DNA of 64,000 bases from Aeromicrobium fastidiosum (lineage in GTDB: Bacteria > Actinomycetota > Actinomycetes > Propionibacteriales > Nocardioidaceae). This document shows positions 8,143-16,011 of this stretch, one piece after another. Position 1 is the first letter of the stretch, and each line of letters begins with the position of its first letter. The position numbers and the translations under genes were made by a program. The DNA lies in the NCBI RefSeq assembly GCF_017876595.1, contig NZ_JAGIOG010000001.1, forward strand, positions 1-64,000, written 5' to 3'. The notes under the pieces are model-generated. The model saw only the letters and a program-made list of their open reading frames with translations. It was not told where the DNA came from and did no database searches.

Positions 8143-9057
8143 CTACGTTCCGGATGTGAGATGAAGACCGACGAAGCCGGGGAAGAATGCGAAGACCACG
8201 GTCACGGGCAGGATCAGGAAGACGACTGGGATCATCATCGTGACCTCCTTGCGTCCGCCAGCCTCGATGAGCTCGCGGCGGCCCGACTCCCGCACGTCGG
8301 CGGCCTGGGCATGCAGCACGTCGACCAGCGGCGTCCCTCGTTCGACCGCGATGGCCAGCCCTTCGGCGAAGCGGGCGATGCTGGTGACGCCCGTGCGCGC
8401 GGCCAGGGCGTCGAAGGCATCGGCGATCGGCGTGCCGGTGCGGACGTCGGCGATGACACCGCCGAGCTCGTCGGCCAGGGCACCGTGACAGACCTGCATG
8501 ATCCGGTCGAGGCCCGCGACGGGGCTCTCCCCTGCGGCGACCGCGAGCGCGAGCAGATCGGCCACGACCGGGAACTCTGCCTGCATGTCGCGTTCTCGAG
8601 CCGTGACGCGGCTCGACAGGTTCTGGTCGCAGAAGAGCACCCCGGCGACGAAGCTCATGGCACAGACGACGAGCAGGATCGGCGCCGAGGCACGGCCGCT
8701 CGACCACAGGACGGTCGAGACGGCCACACCCCCACCCAGCCCCGCCGCGCCCCACAGCACCTGTCGGACCCGGAACTCGTCGACGGTCATCGCGGATCCG
8801 AGCCGGGTCAGCCTCCGGGCGACGCTGGCAGACCCGCCCAGCACGTCTCCGACCATCTCGCCTGCCCGGCGGACTGATGGCCCGAAGACTGCCTCGACCG
8901 CGGTGGTCGACCTGACGAGTGAGGGCAGCTGGGGGTGGACGTCGCGGATGTAGGGCAGGACCCGCTGCTCCAGCGTGGGTCGGCGGGCGCGCAACCATCC
9001 CGACACCGCGAGGAGCATGCCTGCGGAGAAGCCGAACCCCATCAGCGCGCCCGTCAT
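8143..9057 (-). CDS. tadC: TadC, type II secretion F-domain membrane protein
   Basis: A 304-residue integral membrane protein with a GspF/T2SSF domain (about 165-290) ending in a hydrophobic C-terminal helix, and two more membrane segments near residues 5-20 and 110-150. The ATG at 9057 overlaps the TGA of tadB (ATGA), fixing the start. TadB and TadC form the inner-membrane platform of the Tad secretion machine on which the CpaF ATPase acts. Length and order match the actinobacterial family. Confidence 0.88.
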   Translation of the reverse strand: MTGALMGFGFSAGMLLAVSGWLRARRPTLEQRVLPYIRDVHPQLPSLVRSTTAVEAVFGPSVRRAGEMVGDVLGGSASVARRLTRLGSAMTVDEFRVRQVLWGAAGLGGGVAVSTVLWSSGRASAPILLVVCAMSFVAGVLFCDQNLSSRVTARERDMQAEFPVVADLLALAVAAGESPVAGLDRIMQVCHGALADELGGVIADVRTGTPIADAFDALAARTGVTSIARFAEGLAIAVERGTPLVDVLHAQAADVRESGRRELIEAGGRKEVTMMIPVVFLILPVTVVFAFFPGFVGLHLTSGT

Positions 9058-9914
9058 GCCAGGATCCTCCGCTCGGCCGGCAGGCGACCGATCCACATCA
9101 TGGTCCGGTAGGCGACCGCGCACAGCGTGGCACCCGACAGCAGGACGAACAGCCCCGCACCGCTCGCGAACCGCTGCACGACGTCGCCCTGCAGGCACAT
9201 CAAGAGCAGGACGAGCCACGGCGCAGCGACGGCGAGGCGCGCGCCGTTGACCGTCCACGACTGCCTGGACTCCAGTTCGCCCCGCGTGCGCAGGTCCTCG
9301 CGCAGGAAGCCTGACAGCGACCGCAGCATGCGTCCGAGGTCGCCACCGCCGACCTCTCGGGCGATGCGGAGCGCCTCGATGACGCGATCGCCGACCGGGT
9401 CGGAGAGACGGTCCTTGAGCAGGTCGAGCGACTCGTTGAACCGTCCCGTCGCCTGGTAGTCGCGGCCGAACTGCACGAAGGCGTCCCGCAGCCCCTCCGG
9501 CCCCCGCTCGCCGAGCTGGATCAGCGCCTCCGGCAACGACAGCCCTGCCCGCACCGCAGAGGTCAGGTTGTCGACCGCATCGGGCCACACGGCAGCATGG
9601 TCGCGCAGTCGACGGGACGCACGCCCCCGAAGCAGCGCGATGGGTGCCCCGGCGGCCATCAGCCCGAAGACCAGACCGATCGCGGGGACACCTGACACGC
9701 CTGCCATGACGACTGCGGTGAGGACGAACGCGACTGCGCACATCCCGACGAGCTGCCCCGGCACGATGCCCTGCACGCCCGCACGGGCCAGCAGGTCGGC
9801 CATGCGTCCCCGGCCGCGACGGTCCCTACGCTCGGGTCGCCACTCCGGCTCGACGAACGTCCAGGCCACCAGGACGAGCCCGAGGCCGGCGAGGAACCCG
9901 GTCAAGGCACCCAT
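9054..9914 (-). CDS. tadB: TadB, type II secretion F-domain membrane protein
   Basis: A 286-residue membrane protein. Two N-terminal hydrophobic segments (about 3-20 and 55-95) precede a T2SSF domain with the typical helical EAL..LGER..GLRDAF pattern (about 125-240), and two C-terminal helices follow (about 225-270). It overlaps the 3' end of cpaF by 13 bases and is coupled to tadC. Platform protein of the Tad pilus machine together with TadC. Confidence 0.88.
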   Translation of the reverse strand: MGALTGFLAGLGLVLVAWTFVEPEWRPERRDRRGRGRMADLLARAGVQGIVPGQLVGMCAVAFVLTAVVMAGVSGVPAIGLVFGLMAAGAPIALLRGRASRRLRDHAAVWPDAVDNLTSAVRAGLSLPEALIQLGERGPEGLRDAFVQFGRDYQATGRFNESLDLLKDRLSDPVGDRVIEALRIAREVGGGDLGRMLRSLSGFLREDLRTRGELESRQSWTVNGARLAVAAPWLVLLLMCLQGDVVQRFASGAGLFVLLSGATLCAVAYRTMMWIGRLPAERRILA

Positions 9915-11140
9915 CGACTCACCCCCAGCGCCTCGTCGAGATCGACCCCCGCGCGCTCGAACGCGTCCCGCCGCAACGGCACACCGTGCCCCCGTTCGAG
10001 CCGCCCGTCGCGACGGGCGAACACGGGCTCCGACTCGATCAGTCCGTTCTCGACCCGCCCGGTGACCGCGACGATCTCACGCACCGCCCTGGAACCGTCG
10101 GGATCGAGACCTGTGTGCACCACGAGGTCGACGGACGCGGCCACCGTCGGCACCACGAACCTCGAGCCGATGTTGTCGCCTGCCAGCAGCGGGAGCGTGC
10201 AGAGCTTGACGAGGGCCTGCCTCGCCGAGTTGGCGTGGATGCTGGCCATGCCCGGGAGCCCGGCGTTGAGGGCCAGCAGCAGGTCGAGACACTCGGCTGC
10301 CCGCACCTCACCGACGATGATGCGCGAGGGACGCATGCGCAGCGCCTCCTTGACCAGCATCCGAAGGTCGATCTCGCCGGTGCCCTCGAGCCCGGCCTGT
10401 CGGGTCTGCATGGCGACCCAGTCGGGATGCCCCGTCTGCAGCTCGAAGACCTCCTCGACCGACACGAGCCGCTGCGATCCGGGGATTGACGCGGCCAGGC
10501 AGTTGAGGAGCGTCGTCTTGCCCGCCTGGGTGCCGCCGGAGACGACGATGTTGAGACCGGCGCGCACGCTGGCGTCGAGGAACGTCGCCGCAGCCGGGTC
10601 GAGCGTGCGCAGCGTGACGAGGTCTGCCAGTGAGTGGGCCCGTGCCACGAACTTGCGAATGTTGACGGCGGCGAAGCCTCGGGCGATGCCGTCGAGCACG
10701 ACGTGCAGGCGGTGACCACCCGGCAGCATCGCGTCGACGAACGGCTGGCTGACGTCGAGCCGCCGGCCCGACGACGACAGCATCCGCTCGACCAGCTCGC
10801 GCACCTGCTCGGCGGTCAGGATCAGCGAGGTGAGCTCGTGACGTCCCTCGCGGGCGACGAACACCCGTGAGGGCTCGTTGACCCAGATCTCCTCGACCGT
10901 CTCGTCGTCGAGCAGCGCCTGCAGCGGACCGAACCCCGACACGTCGGCCACGATCTGGCCGATCACAGCCTCGGGCTCGTCGAGCGTGCGGACGGCACCG
11001 GTGAGGCTCCGTGCCTCGTGCTCGGCGATCGCGTCGAGGGCGGCGCGACGCACCGATGCGGTGTCGGTGCGCGGGTCGATGCGGCGCTGCCTCACCAGAT
11101 CCCTGACGCGGTCGGCCAGCGCCGACGTCGACGACTCCAT
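9902..11140 (-). CDS. cpaF: CpaF/TadA secretion ATPase
   Basis: A 412-residue cytosolic ATPase that powers Tad pilus assembly. The Walker A motif (GGTQAGKTTLLN), the Asp box (VSVEEVFEL), the Walker B region (RPSRIIVGEVRAAECLDLLLALNAG) and the His box (MASIHANSARQAL) are all intact and in order. An N-terminal helical region (1-70) matches the family. First gene of the minus-strand Tad operon. The upstream gap to the divergent MCE gene contains a strong palindrome (11230-11255) that may regulate it. Confidence 0.93.
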   Translation of the reverse strand: MESSTSALADRVRDLVRQRRIDPRTDTASVRRAALDAIAEHEARSLTGAVRTLDEPEAVIGQIVADVSGFGPLQALLDDETVEEIWVNEPSRVFVAREGRHELTSLILTAEQVRELVERMLSSSGRRLDVSQPFVDAMLPGGHRLHVVLDGIARGFAAVNIRKFVARAHSLADLVTLRTLDPAAATFLDASVRAGLNIVVSGGTQAGKTTLLNCLAASIPGSQRLVSVEEVFELQTGHPDWVAMQTRQAGLEGTGEIDLRMLVKEALRMRPSRIIVGEVRAAECLDLLLALNAGLPGMASIHANSARQALVKLCTLPLLAGDNIGSRFVVPTVAASVDLVVHTGLDPDGSRAVREIVAVTGRVENGLIESEPVFARRDGRLERGHGVPLRRDAFERAGVDLDEALGVSRWVP

Positions 11141-11229
11141 GTCAGAACTGCCCTTCCCCCGAAGTGTTCTTGGCCAAATAGTTCCGGAACCACGGCAGAT
11201 TGTGAAGGCCTGGAGCGACAGGTTGTGGA

Positions 11230-11255
11230 GAACTTGTCAGGGAGGTGACAAGTTC
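11230..11255. promoter_or_regulatory. perfect 10-bp inverted repeat, putative operator
   Basis: GAACTTGTCA, a six-base spacer, then TGACAAGTTC: a perfect palindrome of 26 bases. It sits in the 237-base gap between the divergent cpaF and MCE genes, where no gene ends, so a terminator role is unlikely. A dimeric repressor or activator site controlling the Tad operon, the MCE gene or both is the simplest reading. A second short palindrome, GTTCCGGAAC, lies at 11181-11190. Confidence 0.55.
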
Positions 11256-11377
11256 GACCGCCCCGAGGCCCTCCGGAGTGACGCGGTTCACGTGACCGGG
11301 CGCACGCCGCGACCCCGTCCGCCCGGTACGTTGGATTCCGCATACCGAAGGTATGTGACGAGGGAGGGGTTCACCGA

Positions 11378-12559
11378 GTGGTCACGCGGCGCACGAAGAT
11401 CCAACTGCTGGTCTTCGCCCTGGTGACGATCCTCGGCGGCACCTTCGTCGGCGGACGCTACGCCCAGGTCGACCGGCTCGTGGTCGACCGCACCTACACC
11501 GTGCAAGCCCACTTCGCCGACTCCGGAGGCATCTTCGCCGGCGCGCCCGTGACCTACCGCGGCATCGAGGTCGGCCGCGTCGGTCGCCTCGCCCCCGACC
11601 CCGACGGCGTACGGGTCGACCTCGACATCGACAAGAGCGCACCGCGCATCTCCGCCGACGCCCAGTTCGTCGTGGCCAACAAGTCGGCCATCGGCGAGCA
11701 GTTCGTCGACATCCGCCCCCGCGGCACCTCGGCCCCGTACCTCGCCCAGGGCACCGAGATCCAGCGCGACGACACCGCCATCCCGATCACCTCGACGCAG
11801 CTGCTGGTGGACGTCAACAACGTCGTCACGTCGGTCGATACTGACAACCTGCAGACCGTGGTGTCCGAGCTCGGCCAGGCCTTCCAGGGCACCGGCCCCG
11901 ACATCGCGAAGATCCTCGACACCTCGTCGTCGTTCATCCAGACCGCCGACGACAACATCGGGGTCACCCGGTCGCTGATCCGCGACTCCGACTCCGTGCT
12001 GCAGACCCAGATCGACAAGCGCGGAGCCCTCTCGACATTCTCCAAGAACCTCGCACTGCTGTCCGACACGCTCGTGGACGCCGACCCCGACCTGCGCCGC
12101 CTCCTCGACAAGGGCGGCGACGCCGCCGCCACGGTGCGCGAGACCGTCGACGAGAACGCCGACGACCTCGGCTCGATCGTGCGCGACCTGCGCACGACCA
12201 ACGAGCCGCTGCTCAAGAACCTGACGGGCCTGCAGACCGTCTTCGTGCTCTACCCCTACCTGCTGTCGGGCACCTTCTCGGTGCTCAAGCCCAATGGCAG
12301 CAACTGGGACGCCGCCTTCGGCCTGGCCCTCACCGACACCGCGCCGACCTGCACCTACGCCCGCAACGGCGGCTCTGCCAGCGGCTACCAGAAACGCGGC
12401 CTCGAGGGGTCCATCGCCGACCGCGAGTTCGACGTCGACACCGACTGCCTCGTCAAGGGCCTGGTCAACCGCGGTGCCTCCAAGACGAGGTTCAACCGCA
12501 CCGTCGTCGGCACCGGCACCAGCTGGACCGACCTGCTGTCAGACCCCGTCAACCGCTGA
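11378..12559 (+). CDS. orphan MCE/MlaD family protein
   Basis: A 393-residue protein with an N-terminal membrane anchor (about 8-27) and an MCE domain (about 38-115, with the GIFAGAPVTYRGIEVGRVG motif), then a long helical region (to about 290) and a Cys-containing C-terminal domain. MCE proteins form hexameric channels moving lipids or sterols across the envelope. In actinobacteria they usually occur as six mce genes behind two yrbE permeases; here the gene is alone. GTG start with a strong AGGGAGGGG site at 11361-11369. No partner permease lies in the window, so it may serve a distant locus. Confidence 0.85.
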   Translation: MVTRRTKIQLLVFALVTILGGTFVGGRYAQVDRLVVDRTYTVQAHFADSGGIFAGAPVTYRGIEVGRVGRLAPDPDGVRVDLDIDKSAPRISADAQFVVANKSAIGEQFVDIRPRGTSAPYLAQGTEIQRDDTAIPITSTQLLVDVNNVVTSVDTDNLQTVVSELGQAFQGTGPDIAKILDTSSSFIQTADDNIGVTRSLIRDSDSVLQTQIDKRGALSTFSKNLALLSDTLVDADPDLRRLLDKGGDAAATVRETVDENADDLGSIVRDLRTTNEPLLKNLTGLQTVFVLYPYLLSGTFSVLKPNGSNWDAAFGLALTDTAPTCTYARNGGSASGYQKRGLEGSIADREFDVDTDCLVKGLVNRGASKTRFNRTVVGTGTSWTDLLSDPVNR

Positions 12560-12594
12560 CCGGGCGCACCACCGGTCGGTGCGACGATGGGGCC

Positions 12595-13110
12595 ATGACC
12601 TGGCACTCCCCCACGCCCGATCCCGTCGACGGCCCCATGACGGGTGACGAGCGGCCGATCCTGCAGGGCATGCTCGACCACCAGCGGACAACACTGCTCA
12701 ACGTCTGCGCCGGCCTGACCGCCGAGCAGCTCGCCGAGCGTCCGCTCGCGTCGTCGAACCTGAGCCTGCTGGGGCTCGTGCGTCACATGGCCAAGGTCGA
12801 GCGCATCTGGCTGCGCAAGCGGGTCGCCGTCGAGGACGTCGAGCACCTGCACAACTTCGAGGCGCGCGACGACACCGACTTCAACCACCTCGACCCCGCG
12901 GACGCGCCGGACGCCGTCGAGTCGTTGCGCGACGAGTGGGCGCTGGCCGACCGGGCCGTGGCCGACATCGACCTCGACCACGAGATCGATGTGCACGGCA
13001 GCGCGATGTCGCTGCGGATGGTCTACGTCCACCTCGTGCAGGAGTACGCCCGGCACAACGGCCACGCCGACCTGCTGCGCGAGGCTGTCGACGGCACGAC
13101 CCGACGCTGA
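12595..13110 (+). CDS. DinB family protein (DUF664)
   Basis: A 171-residue four-helix-bundle protein of the DinB/DUF664 superfamily, which includes mycothiol-dependent enzymes. Three histidines in the expected helices (H in GLVRHMAKVER, and two in EYARHNGHADLLRE) form the probable metal site. Length and motif spacing are typical. The mshB gene in the same window shows the host makes mycothiol, which supports, without proving, a thiol-transfer role. It has no operon partner. Confidence 0.85.
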   Translation: MTWHSPTPDPVDGPMTGDERPILQGMLDHQRTTLLNVCAGLTAEQLAERPLASSNLSLLGLVRHMAKVERIWLRKRVAVEDVEHLHNFEARDDTDFNHLDPADAPDAVESLRDEWALADRAVADIDLDHEIDVHGSAMSLRMVYVHLVQEYARHNGHADLLREAVDGTTRR

Positions 13111-13172
13111 CCCGGCCTCGACGCCGGGCGCGGTGGCCACCGAACGCGCGGCGGACGGGCCATCATGGACCC

Positions 13173-13769
13173 ATGACGCACACACGCCACCTCGTCGCCA
13201 CCGCCCTGGCCGCCACCGCGCTGCTCCTGTCGGGCTGCGGCTCGGACGCCACGTCCGACGACGCTGCGACTCCCGAGGCGTCGGCGACCACCACACCGGC
13301 GCCGGCCGCGACGACGGAGCCGACAGCGACTGCCACGACACCTGAGCCGTCCGAGGCACCGACGACGCCCGCCACCACGGGCAAGCTCATCAGCTACGTC
13401 GACAGCGAGGACGTCGGCGTCATGATCGCCCAGCCGTCGGACACCTCGAAGCTCACCGGCGCTCCCGCCGACTTCAAGGCCTTCATCGCCGCCGAGCTCG
13501 GCCGGCTCTCGCCCGACCAGGGCTGCACCGAGAAGCCGCAGATCTCGGTCGACCAGCTCGACACCGGCGGCTGGGCCCGCGGCGGCACCTTCGTGCCCCA
13601 GTGCGGCGGCTCGGCGAGCCTCTGGGCCAAGGACGGCGGCACGTGGAAGGAGGCCTGGAGCGGCCAGTCGCTGGTCGAGTGCTCGATCCTCCAGCGCTAC
13701 CGCTTCCCGTCACGGATCGCGGGCGACCAGTGCTCGAACGGCAGTGACGCGGTGCCCTACCGGGGCTGA
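13173..13769 (+). CDS. putative lipoprotein
   Basis: A 198-residue secreted lipoprotein: basic N terminus, hydrophobic helix and lipobox LLSG-C22. Residues ~25-72 are a Thr/Pro/Ala-rich linker. The C-terminal ~125 residues hold four further cysteines and a conserved-looking aromatic core with no recognised domain. The ATG at 13173 gives a proper signal peptide, which decides the start over a much longer reading. The 3' end overlaps the convergent TetR gene by 13 bases. Function unknown. Confidence 0.82.
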   Translation: MTHTRHLVATALAATALLLSGCGSDATSDDAATPEASATTTPAPAATTEPTATATTPEPSEAPTTPATTGKLISYVDSEDVGVMIAQPSDTSKLTGAPADFKAFIAAELGRLSPDQGCTEKPQISVDQLDTGGWARGGTFVPQCGGSASLWAKDGGTWKEAWSGQSLVECSILQRYRFPSRIAGDQCSNGSDAVPYRG

Positions 13770-14356
13770 GCCGTCAACAGGGCCAGCAGCGGTGCCATCA
13801 GGCGGATGAACCGGTCGGGCGATGCACCCGGATTGGTAACCTGCCGGACGCCGACGCCGATCGCGTAGTCGACCGCGGCCTCGGCGATGATGTCGAGCGT
13901 CTCGTCGTCGAGCGATCCCTCAGGGGCCACCGCACGGGCCACGGCACCGGCCTGCACGACCGCCGCCGCCTGGCGCTCGACCTGCGCAGCGGCGAGTCGC
14001 GGGTCGTTGACCGTGTCGAGCAGCAGCTCGAGCTCGAGCCGGATCCAGCCTGACGCCGTCGCAGCCTCGGCCCACGACAGGATGCCCGCAAGCGCCTCCT
14101 CGGTCGAGGACACATCGGCCAGACGTCGGCCCAGCTCGGCGATCTGCTCGGCCTGGATGCCCTCGAGGACACCGAGGGCCAGATCGGCCTTGCTGCCGAA
14201 GCCGGAGTAGACGATGCCCGTCGTGAAGCCCGCCTCGCGGGCGACCGATGCGAGCGACGTCGACACGTAGCCGTCACGCAGGAAGGCTTCACGAGCCACT
14301 CGCAGCACGGTCTCGCGGTTCTGCTCCTGCACCTGGGTGCGGGTCAGACGCGTCAT
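13757..14356 (-). CDS. TetR family transcriptional regulator
   Basis: A 199-residue regulator with an N-terminal TetR helix-turn-helix (about 12-60; TSLASVAREAGFTTGIVYSGFGSKADL) and a helical ligand-binding/dimer domain. The serine in VYSGF replaces the more usual Tyr/His of the recognition turn (VYYHF). It is a single gene; the convergent lipoprotein gene overlaps its end. Target and ligand are unknown. Confidence 0.9.
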   Translation of the reverse strand: MTRLTRTQVQEQNRETVLRVAREAFLRDGYVSTSLASVAREAGFTTGIVYSGFGSKADLALGVLEGIQAEQIAELGRRLADVSSTEEALAGILSWAEAATASGWIRLELELLLDTVNDPRLAAAQVERQAAAVVQAGAVARAVAPEGSLDDETLDIIAEAAVDYAIGVGVRQVTNPGASPDRFIRLMAPLLALLTAQPR

Positions 14357-14407
14357 GGACGACAGCGTAGTCAGGCCGACCGGGCGGGCCGTCGGCCCAC
14401 CGCGCGA

Positions 14408-14758
14408 CTAGCCCTGGGCCCGGTCGAACGCCTCGAGGACCTCAGCCTTGATGCGACCGCGCTCGCTGACCTCGTGGCCGTTGTCCTTGGCCCAGGCGCG
14501 GATGTGCGCGAGCTCCTCGGACGAACGACCCGAGCCGGACGCCTTGCGCGACGGTGCCTGCGTGCCGCGCGAGCTGGCGCGCGTGGCGACCTTGACGTAG
14601 CGGTCGAACGTCGAGCGCAGCTCGTCGGCCTCGGCGTCGGTGAGGTCGATCGAGTAGTCGGCACCGCCGACGGAGAAGATGATCGTCTCGCCCTGACCCG
14701 GCTCGAGCTCGACTCCCGACAGGTCGCTCGTGATGATCTCGATGGTCTTCTTCGCCAC
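14408..14758 (-). CDS. lsr2: Lsr2 nucleoid-associated protein
   Basis: A 116-residue Lsr2 homologue. The N-terminal beta/helix dimerisation domain (residues 1-60, AKKTIEIITSDLSG...) is followed by a basic Ser-rich linker and a C-terminal DNA-binding domain. That domain holds the R-G-R loop (SERGRIKAEVLEAF) which inserts into the AT-rich minor groove. Lsr2 bridges and silences AT-rich and foreign DNA, like H-NS. The GTG at 14758 is chosen because AGGAG precedes it at good spacing and family members begin MAKK; an upstream ATG adds an unlike leader. Confidence 0.95.
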   Translation of the reverse strand: MAKKTIEIITSDLSGVELEPGQGETIIFSVGGADYSIDLTDAEADELRSTFDRYVKVATRASSRGTQAPSRKASGSGRSSEELAHIRAWAKDNGHEVSERGRIKAEVLEAFDRAQG

Positions 14759-14858
14759 GGATGTGCTCCTGTCGATGGGCTGTGTAGCCCTCAGCATAAG
14801 GGTTCACGGCCCGTCATCGCAGGCCAGGACGTCCGCGCCACGCCGCCGGCGAGGTCGT

Positions 14859-15161
14859 CTAGATCGTGGCGGTGGAATCGTCCGTCGAGGACGGAGCTCC
14901 GCCAGACGGCAGCTGGGACGTCCCGGGCGGCTGCATCCGGCCGCCTTGGCCCGACATGCCGCCCGGCACCCCGGTCATCGGCCCACGCAGCTGGCCGGGC
15001 GCGCGACCGGGCCCGCCTCCGCGTCCGTCGCTGCCACCGACCGCCCCCACCGCGCCGCCGGCGGCCAAACCGAGGACGACGACGACAGCGGCGGCGACCA
15101 CGGTCGTGCGGGTCGACCACGTCGCACCGGTCGGTTCGTTCGTGCTCTGCTGATCGCTCAT
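14859..15161 (-). CDS. small single-pass membrane protein with Gly/Met/Pro-rich tail
   Basis: A 100-residue protein: ~20 residue cytosolic N terminus, one membrane helix (about 21-42) and a low-complexity Gly/Pro/Met/Gln tail (about 45-100). It is divergent from the response regulator gene and shares its 130-base promoter region. The tail composition resembles the Gly/Met-rich insert of the GT39 protein encoded at 17507, suggesting a common role. On its strand the upstream region has CACAG and GACAG 11 bp apart (15184-15199), the same spacing as in the other two promoters of this cluster. Function unknown. Confidence 0.7.
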   Translation of the reverse strand: MSDQQSTNEPTGATWSTRTTVVAAAVVVVLGLAAGGAVGAVGGSDGRGGGPGRAPGQLRGPMTGVPGGMSGQGGRMQPPGTSQLPSGGAPSSTDDSTATI

Positions 15162-15183
15162 GCCCCGATGCTGCGACGGGCAC

Positions 15184-15251
15184 CTGTCGACAACCTGTGA
15201 GCCACCCGGCAGCCGACTGGGTCGACGATTCACAGGCTTCGCACAGCCAGG
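15184..15251. promoter_or_regulatory. CACAG direct-repeat sites in a divergent promoter
   Basis: On the plus strand CACAG occurs at 15231 and 15242, exactly 11 bp apart, 50-61 bases before the response regulator start. On the minus strand CACAG/GACAG occur 11 bp apart within 15184-15199, facing the divergent membrane-protein gene. OmpR-family regulators bind such head-to-tail repeats at one helical turn. Autoregulation is inferred. Confidence 0.6.
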
Positions 15252-15291
15252 TCCCAGGCGGGACGAGGCCTGTGCGCCGCACAATGACCGC

Positions 15292-16008
15292 ATGGCCACT
15301 TCTCTGACCCGCGCCGACGGATCGGCGCTGCGCGTGCTCGTCGTCGACGACGAGCCCAACATCGCCGAGCTGCTGCAGATGGCGCTGCGCTACGAGGGCT
15401 GGGACATCCGCACCGCCGGCACGGGACGCAAGGCGGTCGCCTCGGCCAAGGAGTTCGGCCCCGACGCGATCGTCCTCGACATGATGCTGCCCGACTACGA
15501 CGGCATGGAGGTGCTGCGCAAGGTGCGTGCCTTCGCGCCCGACGTACCCGTGCTGTTCCTGACCGCGCGCGACTCCGTCGAGGACCGCGTCGCGGGGCTG
15601 ACCGCCGGCGGCGACGACTACGTCACCAAGCCGTTCAGCCTCGAGGAGGTCATCGCACGCCTGCGCGGGCTCATGCGCCGCACGGGTGCCCTGGACGCCC
15701 GGCCCAGCTCGATCATCGAGGTCGGCGACCTGACGCTCGACGAGGACAGCCACGACGTCGTCCGAGCCGGCCGGGAGATCGACCTGACGGCCACCGAGTT
15801 CGAGCTGCTGCGCTTCATGATGCGCAACCCTCGGCGGGTGCTGTCGAAGGCGCAGATCCTCGACCGCGTGTGGGACTACGACTTCGGAGGGCAGGCCAAC
15901 GTCGTCGAGCTCTACATCTCGTACCTGCGCAAGAAGATCGACGCCGGGCACGAGCCGATGATTCACACCAAGCGCGGTGCGGGGTACGTCCTGAAGCCGG
16001 TCGGCTGA
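15292..16008 (+). CDS. OmpR-family response regulator
   Basis: A 238-residue response regulator. The receiver domain (about 13-125) has the acidic pair D19-D20, phospho-acceptor D63, the switch Thr in FLTARD and Lys in VTKPF. The C-terminal winged helix (about 140-236) carries the OmpR-type recognition helix and ends GAGYVLKPVG. It lies three bases before the cognate kinase gene. The ATG at 15292 is the first plausible start in frame with a conserved receiver. Probable targets are the three promoters in this cluster that share 11-bp-spaced CACAG repeats, including its own. Confidence 0.93.
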   Translation: MATSLTRADGSALRVLVVDDEPNIAELLQMALRYEGWDIRTAGTGRKAVASAKEFGPDAIVLDMMLPDYDGMEVLRKVRAFAPDVPVLFLTARDSVEDRVAGLTAGGDDYVTKPFSLEEVIARLRGLMRRTGALDARPSSIIEVGDLTLDEDSHDVVRAGREIDLTATEFELLRFMMRNPRRVLSKAQILDRVWDYDFGGQANVVELYISYLRKKIDAGHEPMIHTKRGAGYVLKPVG

Positions 16009-16011
16009 CGC

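Noticed and set aside
15160..15291. N-terminal extension of the response regulator
   Set aside because: The extended frame has no homology to receivers and would cover the repeat-bearing promoter region.
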